A DNA stretch of 64,000 nt from the NCBI GenBank assembly GCA_965212005.1, contig OZ243038.1, positions 1,550,001-1,614,000 of the forward strand, given 5' to 3'. The stretch is from G965212005 sp965212005. GTDB taxonomy: Bacteria; Pseudomonadota; Gammaproteobacteria; Porifericomitales; Porifericomitaceae. The translations under genes were made by a program, and so were the position numbers. The notes below the pieces were generated by a model. It did not search any database. It was not told where the DNA came from and worked only from the letters and a program-made list of their open reading frames with translations. Of the stretch, positions 58,917 through 64,000 are shown piece after piece; the first letter of the stretch is position 1; every line of letters starts with the position of its first letter.

Positions 58917-60428
58917 TTAACGCTTTAATTGCCGGTAGCGGCGCAGGCGCCAGCCGGCGAAGACCAGTGCCGCCGGCAGCAGGAAGACAAAAAACACACT
59001 GTACAGATTCAGCGCTTCCAGCGAGAGATCCAAGCGCGTGTCTTTAGGCTCGATCTGCGGGATGGAGAGCAGGCCGGTGTTGGTGCTCAGCCAGTCCACC
59101 ATGCGCAGTCCTAACTCGATGTTGCCGCCGTTTTGCAGGTAGGTGTTGGAGAGGAAGTCGCCGTCGCCTGCGACGACAACGCGCTGGCGCCGTGGCGCCG
59201 CCTGTTGTTCGCCGGCGGAAATGAATGCTTCGGCGTGTCCGGTGGTATCTTGCCGGTCACTTCCCCCGGCCTGCCCGGTGGTGCTTTTACCGGCTTCCTG
59301 GTCGGCACCTGCCGCCGGATCGTGTCCGCTGCTTCTCCCGGTTTCTTCCAGGACGCGCTCCAGCACTACGGCCAGGTTCAGCGGCCCCTTGCGCTCTGTT
59401 TCCGGATCGTATTGCACCGTGCCCAGCAGGGTGCCGGTTTCCAGCCACGTTCTTTCAGTGGAGAGAATCAGCGCTTGTGCTTCCCAGCCATCGGAAGGTT
59501 GCTCAATTTCGATCGCCGTCGCCTCGGCAAACAAGGAGGTTAACTGCAAGCCGCTCAGCAACGGGTGCCGCTGGTAGGAGACGGGTGGAACGGACACCAG
59601 GGTCGGGTCGCCGAGCGAGCCGTCCAGCAGGATGCCCGGCAACAGGCGTATGCTGAGCCAAGTGGCAATCTGCTCCAGGCCGTATTGCTCACCGGGTTCC
59701 GCCAGCCACAGTAAATTACCTCCTTGATCCAGGTATTGCCGGAGTTCTTCCAGTTCCTCGTCCCGCAGTGCGATGCGCGGCACCGTCAGCACCAGTATTT
59801 CCTCCCCGTCTGAGGCGGGGAGCTTTTCTCCCGAATAATACGGCTCGGAGATATACCCCCGACCCTCCAGTAAGCGCCCCCAATCGCCCAGGTCGTGATT
59901 GGCTTTACCCGACGGGTTTCGCTCTCCGTGCCCGCTGAGAAAGCGCAGCTTCAGTCCCCGGCGTGCGATCAACTGTTGCAGGGCGGTGCTGAAATCCCGC
60001 TCTGAATACTGGTCTAATGGGCCGTCGCGGGTTTTGCTGTGCGGTCGCACGTGCTGGGATCGATCCTGGTAACGCACGATAAGCTCGCCGTTGATCTGGA
60101 TCCCATGCTCGCGCACCTGGTCCGGTGCCGCCAGCGGGTTGATCTCGCGTAAATGCAGATCTGGCTTGAAGGCTTGATAGCGCTTTACCAGTCGGCGCAT
60201 CCGCGTTGCTGTGTTGCTGTCCGGCTGGACGTAGGCGGTTACCTGAAGCGATCCATCCATGCGTGCAAGCAAATCCTGGCTGGCCGGACTTAAGCCGCGC
60301 AAATGTTCCGGAGACCAGTCGAGACGGTAATCATAGTGCAGGCTCAGCCAGGCCAGCAGCCCGGTAGCCGCCGCCAACAGGACGCTAAACAGCGCGTTGT
60401 CCCAAATGCCTTTCAGTCTGGTCGGCAT
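58917..60428 (-). CDS. GldG-like ABC transporter auxiliary protein
   Basis: 503 residues. TM helices lie at the N terminus (NALFSVLLAAATGLLAWLSL) and C terminus (LYSVFFVFLLPAALVFAGWRL). Between them is a large periplasmic part with LKLRFLSGHGERNP, LDQGGNLLWLAEPGE and VVVAGDGDFLSNTYLQNGGNIELGLRMVDWLS, typical of the GldG/ABC_transp_aux family. An unusual insert of about 60 Gly/Ala/Thr/Gln-rich residues (ATSSGHDPAAGADQEAG-like region, about 370-420) interrupts it. A 231-nt gap separates it from the permease gene. Confidence 0.85.
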   Translation of the reverse strand: MPTRLKGIWDNALFSVLLAAATGLLAWLSLHYDYRLDWSPEHLRGLSPASQDLLARMDGSLQVTAYVQPDSNTATRMRRLVKRYQAFKPDLHLREINPLAAPDQVREHGIQINGELIVRYQDRSQHVRPHSKTRDGPLDQYSERDFSTALQQLIARRGLKLRFLSGHGERNPSGKANHDLGDWGRLLEGRGYISEPYYSGEKLPASDGEEILVLTVPRIALRDEELEELRQYLDQGGNLLWLAEPGEQYGLEQIATWLSIRLLPGILLDGSLGDPTLVSVPPVSYQRHPLLSGLQLTSLFAEATAIEIEQPSDGWEAQALILSTERTWLETGTLLGTVQYDPETERKGPLNLAVVLERVLEETGRSSGHDPAAGADQEAGKSTTGQAGGSDRQDTTGHAEAFISAGEQQAAPRRQRVVVAGDGDFLSNTYLQNGGNIELGLRMVDWLSTNTGLLSIPQIEPKDTRLDLSLEALNLYSVFFVFLLPAALVFAGWRLRRYRQLKR

Positions 60429-60659
60429 CTGTTGCCTCGCCGTGCACCTGTCTTACTGATGCCTCTTTGCCGTCTGGCGCCGCCGGACGAACGAATGCCG
60501 GTTTCCCCGCCATGCCTGTAGTGTGCGCCGGGTGCCTGCCCGCAGGAGGGAGTCCTCACCGCAGGATCATCGTCCTGGTGCCGTATGCAGCACATGCCTG
60601 GGATTACTTCCCGCTCGTTACGCACTACCCGCTCCCGCAACATCATCGCTTTGCGCCGC

Positions 60660-61409
60660 TCAGCGCAGCGTGCGCAGACTGTACAAGCGGCCCGTGCTCA
60701 GGGATACAAATAAAGTGCTCAGCAGCAGGAAATAGCACACGTCCGCGACCCCTATGTATCCGTTCAGCAGTTGCGCGTAATGCGGCCGGATAGCCAGGTA
60801 GCCCATGATCTTTCCCGCTATCTGCCCGTCGGCCCATAAATGTTGCAGCGGTTCCATCAACAGCAGAATCAGCAGCAGGAACAGGCCGCGGGCCGCCGCC
60901 GCCGGGGGGTTTTCCGTCAGGCTGGACATGTACAGGCCGAGCGCCGCCAGTACCGTGTTCAACAGCAGACCGCTGCACAGGTAGATTGCCACAAGGCGTA
61001 GGTCCAGGTCCGTGTAGGGCATCAGGCTCAGCGGCATCAGGACAGCGAGCAACAGGGGGACAGAGAGCAGACACCATGCCGCCAGGAATTTCCCCAGTGC
61101 AATCTCGATCAGCCGTACCGGCGCGGACGTCAGCAGTGCGAGTGTTCCGGAACGACGCTCTTCGCTCAGCAGGTACATGGTGAAGAGCGGGGAGATGAGC
61201 ATAAGCAACATGCCGGACCAGGAGAACAGGTTTCGCACTTTTTCGGCAGTCAGGCTCTGGTGCAGGCCAAACTGAAGGAAGATCTTCAGGTTGGTATAGA
61301 AGATCAGCGCCAAAAGCAGCGTGAGTCCGGCAAACAGGGACCAGGCCAGCGGTGCGTAAAGGGCTCTTCGCAACTCGCAACCGGCAATACAAAATGTGGC
61401 CCTGCTCAT
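60660..61409 (-). CDS. ABC transporter permease (GldF-like)
   Basis: 249 residues with six predicted helices. MLLMLISPLFTMYLLSEERRSGTLALLTSAPVRLIEIALGKFLAAW is the typical ABC-2/GldF cytoplasmic loop and helix. Start overlaps the ATPase stop by 4 nt, so the genes are coupled. Gliding is not implied: this type of exporter is common outside Bacteroidetes. Confidence 0.87.
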   Translation of the reverse strand: MSRATFCIAGCELRRALYAPLAWSLFAGLTLLLALIFYTNLKIFLQFGLHQSLTAEKVRNLFSWSGMLLMLISPLFTMYLLSEERRSGTLALLTSAPVRLIEIALGKFLAAWCLLSVPLLLAVLMPLSLMPYTDLDLRLVAIYLCSGLLLNTVLAALGLYMSSLTENPPAAAARGLFLLLILLLMEPLQHLWADGQIAGKIMGYLAIRPHYAQLLNGYIGVADVCYFLLLSTLFVSLSTGRLYSLRTLR

Positions 61410-62332
61410 GGCAGTTCCTCTTGAGTCAACTGCAGGAAGGTATCTTCCAGCAGGTCTTTTTCCAGGCTTAACTCAAATAGCCTCCAGCCGTGAGTAACCG
61501 CCGCCTGCACCAGGGGCTCCGCCGGGTCTGTATCGGGAGCGTAACGGATGCGGAAATGATGCTCCCCCAGCGCTTCGGCTGCCTGCACGCCTTCCACCTG
61601 CCCCAGTTCATCAAGCGCAGGCGGCCGGCGCAGTCCCACGCGCAGTCTGCGGTGTGCGTTCAGGCTCAGATCGCCCAGGTCTTGATCCAGGATCAAGCGT
61701 CCCTGGTGGATGATCAGCACCCGGTCGCAGAGCGCTTGTGCCTCCGCCAGCAGATGCGTGGAAAGGATAATGCCGCACGACTGGGCGAGTTCCCGGATCA
61801 GGGAGCGAACTTCACTGATTTGCCTGGGGTCCAGGCCGGAAGTCGGCTCGTCGAGGATGATCAGCCGGGGTCTGTGTACGATCGCCTGGGCGACCCCAAC
61901 GCGTTGCCGATATCCTTTGGAAAGGTTCTGGATCAGCTGCTGGCCGCATTCTTGCAGGCCGCAGGCCTGGCGTGCGCGGTCCACGTCGGCGTGGGCCTGG
62001 TTGCGCCGGCGGCCCCGCAGCCTGGCGCAGTAGAGCAGAAATTCGTTGACGCTGAGATCACCATAGAGTGGAGGTTGCTCGGGCAGAAAGCCGAGTTGAG
62101 AGCGGGCCTGGCGCGGTTCCTCGGTCAGATCGAAACCGGCGATTTGGATGCTGCCCGCGGTCATTGCCATCGTGCCGCTTAGCATTTTCAACAGGGAACT
62201 CTTTCCGGCGCCGTTCAGCCCCAGCAATACCAGCAACTGCTGTTGTTGCAGCTCGAAACTGATGTCGGACACCGCTTCGAATCGACCATAACGACGGGAT
62301 AAATGTCCGGCACGGACCAAGGACTCGGTCAT
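61406..62332 (-). CDS. ABC transporter ATP-binding protein (GldA-like)
   Basis: 308 residues. LLGLNGAGKSSLLKMLSG is Walker A, LSKGYRQRVGVAQAI the signature, RLIILDEPTSGLDPRQ Walker B with the D-loop, and LSTHLLAEAQAL the H-loop. The C-terminal 80 residues are the extension seen in CcmA/GldA-type exporters. First gene of the leftward four-gene operon ATPase-permease-GldG-DUF4340. Confidence 0.92.
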   Translation of the reverse strand: MTESLVRAGHLSRRYGRFEAVSDISFELQQQQLLVLLGLNGAGKSSLLKMLSGTMAMTAGSIQIAGFDLTEEPRQARSQLGFLPEQPPLYGDLSVNEFLLYCARLRGRRRNQAHADVDRARQACGLQECGQQLIQNLSKGYRQRVGVAQAIVHRPRLIILDEPTSGLDPRQISEVRSLIRELAQSCGIILSTHLLAEAQALCDRVLIIHQGRLILDQDLGDLSLNAHRRLRVGLRRPPALDELGQVEGVQAAEALGEHHFRIRYAPDTDPAEPLVQAAVTHGWRLFELSLEKDLLEDTFLQLTQEELP

Positions 62333-62739
62333 GGGCTCTTATTATCAAAGATCTTCGGCTTGGCGCAAGTGCGCGGTAAAACCGGTGCGGTGGCCACCAC
62401 CAGAGAGCCCTGTTCTTTGCTCGGCGCTCTGGACAGCAGCCGCAGTGGTAATCCCGGCAGGGCGGTCCGGGTTTGTTTTGCCTGATCGCGCAGAATTCTG
62501 CGCGGCATACGCCGGCACAGACGGCATCGGAGGGTGGCCCAGGGCGTTACGACGGACTCGGGGCCTCGGTGCGACCGTCCGCCAATCCCGCTTCCCTGCC
62601 GGGCCGAGCCCCAGGAATTTGCCGCTCCGGCCCCGATCAACAGGGGGTGCGTCCGCTTTCTTTTGTCTCGAAAGGACGCTAAAATAGCCGAATGGTCGCG
62701 GAATAGCGAAAAACTTTAATAAAGAGGGAGTGTAGTTCG
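62333..62739. other. Divergent intergenic region ABC operon / aroQ
   Basis: 407 nt, no supported gene. It contains the promoters of both flanking units; AAGAGGGAG at 62721 is the ribosome site of aroQ. Confidence 0.5.
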
Positions 62740-63207
62740 ATGGCCGGCGTCTTGGTGCTAAGCGGTCCCAACCTGAACCTGTTGGGCTCGCGCGAACCCG
62801 AAATCTACGGCACGGAAACCTTGGAGCAGATCCATCACCGCCTGGGTGAATTGGCGGCTGGCTCAGGGTTGCGCCTGGAGTGTTTTCAAAGCAATGCCGA
62901 GCATGAGTTGATAGAGCGTATCCACGGGGCGGCCCAGCAGGGCTGGGAGGCGGCGATTCTCAATCCCGGCGCATTCACCCATACCAGCATTGCACTGCGC
63001 GATGCTTTGCTGGGGACGGGATTGCCCTTCATTGAGGTGCATCTGTCCAATCCTTATGCCCGCGAACCGTTCCGGCGTCACTCGTACCTGTCCGACGTTG
63101 CCCGCGGCGTGATATATGGCCTGGGCGCGTACGGTTATGAGTTGGCCTTGATGGCTTTGCAGCGGGATCTGGCCAGTCATTCCCGTGTCGCAAAAGTGCA
63201 GCAGTGA
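62740..63207 (+). CDS. aroQ: Type II 3-dehydroquinate dehydratase
   Basis: 155-residue dodecameric enzyme of the shikimate pathway. LSGPNLNLLGSREPEIYGTETL contains the catalytic Arg and the Tyr of the mobile lid; CFQSNAEHELIERI, LNPGAFTHTSIALRDALL, EVHLSNPYAREPFRRHSYLS hold the substrate-binding Asn, His and Arg. Standing upstream of accB, as in many gammaproteobacteria. Confidence 0.96.
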   Translation: MAGVLVLSGPNLNLLGSREPEIYGTETLEQIHHRLGELAAGSGLRLECFQSNAEHELIERIHGAAQQGWEAAILNPGAFTHTSIALRDALLGTGLPFIEVHLSNPYAREPFRRHSYLSDVARGVIYGLGAYGYELALMALQRDLASHSRVAKVQQ

Positions 63208-63602
63208 ACCACAGGCTCTGTGCTGTCAGCGAACGGTAAAACAAAGGAATTATATCCTTGACTACCCATCCCCCCCATCCTGGACACCCTCACCGAGAGG
63301 CCTCCATGAACTCAAAGCCGACCATTCAGCATTCCGTCCACAAGCAAGCCGCCAAGATTGCCAAAGTCATTTTGAACACCCCGCCTGCTCAATTGAAACT
63401 CCGAAAGGCAGGCCGTGGGTAGTCAAGAATATAATTCCCTGAAACAAAGAGTCTGCTTCCCGTAGTACATGTGCCGGGTATGTTTTTGTTTGTAATGGGC
63501 GCTTGTTCCGCCTATAGGCGTGCGGTTGCATTTTGGCCGCAGCGTACAAAAATCATGCGCGGGCAGAGCATCCTTTTGAATTATACAAGGCCTTGATGGT
63601 AG
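63208..63602. other. Intergenic region aroQ-accB
   Basis: 395 nt, unusually long for this pair. A small plus-strand frame at 63306-63422 (MNSKPTIQHSVHKQAAKIAK and 18 more) is possible but has no ribosome site or family I know. An A/T-rich promoter-like area lies before accB. Nothing else seen. Confidence 0.45.
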
Positions 63603-64000
63603 ATGGATATACGAAAGATTAAAAAATTGATCGAGCTTCTGGAAAGCTCTGCAGTTTCCGAGTTGGAAGTTCACGAAGGGGAGGAATGGGTGCGCATCAG
63701 CCGTCCCGATCCCGCCGGGACCGCCTCTGTCCCGGTCGTCAATTTACCTGCGGCCGCACCGCGATCTCCTGCGGACACAATGGTGCCGGCGCCCGGCACA
63801 GAGCCGGCGCCGGCAGAGTTGGGGCACCTGGTGAAGTCTCCCATGGTGGGAACTTTCTACGCCTCGCCGCAGCCCAAAGCCCGCCCGTACGTGGAGTTGG
63901 GGCAGCAGGTGAAGCCGGGAGAGGTGTTGTGCATTATTGAGGCGATGAAAGTGATCAATTACGTTGAGGCCACGATCAGCGGTTCGGTGCTGAAAATAAT
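63603..64000 (+). CDS. accB: Biotin carboxyl carrier protein of acetyl-CoA carboxylase (partial)
   Basis: First 132 codons; the gene runs off the window. MDIRKIKKLIELLESSAVSE is the family start, then a Pro/Ala linker, then the biotinyl domain: HLVKSPMVGTFYASPQP, GQQVKPGEVLCIIEAMKVIN with the biotinylated Lys in EAMK. The accC gene is expected just beyond the edge. Confidence 0.95.
   Translation, partial: MDIRKIKKLIELLESSAVSELEVHEGEEWVRISRPDPAGTASVPVVNLPAAAPRSPADTMVPAPGTEPAPAELGHLVKSPMVGTFYASPQPKARPYVELGQQVKPGEVLCIIEAMKVINYVEATISGSVLKI

Overview
The window looks like a high-GC gammaproteobacterial chromosome. The evidence is gene order that is conserved in that class: rpmH-rnpA-yidD-yidC-mnmE, lolB-ispE-tRNA(Gln)-prs-rplY-pth-ychF, rpe-gph-trpE-trpG-trpD-trpC, bcp-gcvR divergent from dapA-bamC, and aroQ-accB at the right edge. 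Proteins such as BamC, LolB, GcvR, YidD and a Zn-independent L33 fit a gammaproteobacterium. I cannot name a genus.

Layout. 1-3.9 kb: ribosome, RNase P, membrane insertion and tRNA modification genes. 4-8.6 kb: glycosyltransferase, zinc-finger protein, ilvE, rpmB-rpmG and a fatty-acid desaturase. 8.9-16.1 kb: TPR lipoprotein, lolB, ispE, tRNA-Gln, prs, rplY, pth, ychF. 16.1-18.2 kb: secreted beta-propeller protein and a two-domain GFA protein. 18.6-25.1 kb: the leftward rpe-gph-trpEGD-(unknown)-trpC cluster. 25-32.6 kb: hydrolase, MFS pump, PerM-like protein, bcp, gcvR, dapA, bamC. 33-34.8 kb: a decayed IS1595-type transposase followed by a DNA methyltransferase and a broken restriction-enzyme-like fragment. 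34.8-43 kb: hydrolase, recQ, an AAA ATPase gene lying between two 26-bp direct repeats with a metH remnant, then coaD, ggt, mutM.

43.2-57.8 kb is an accessory island. Several sites on the minus strand have the architecture of integron attC sites (43.4, 46.7, 47.3 and 57.5 kb, plus broken pieces at 43.9 and 48.35 kb). They lie directly 3' of small minus-strand genes. No integron integrase is present in the window, so I read the island as a decaying cassette array without integrase (a CALIN). It has been invaded by an IS256-type element and carries defence-like genes and fragments: a TIR-TPR protein, a HEPN-MNT pair, a type III Mod C-terminal fragment, an RloA-like ATPase with a truncated RloB, a PD-(D/E)XK-like protein and a frameshifted DUF1887/Card1-like nuclease. 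Remnants of a Mu-like phage gene, an IS91-type transposase and another transposase are scattered through it. Two genes are built from 102-bp tandem TPR units.

58-62.3 kb is a four-gene ABC transporter operon of the GldA/GldF/GldG type with a DUF4340 protein. The window ends with aroQ and the first part of accB.

All assignments come from reading the sequence. No database search was run, and several apparent 1-nt frameshifts could be assembly errors.
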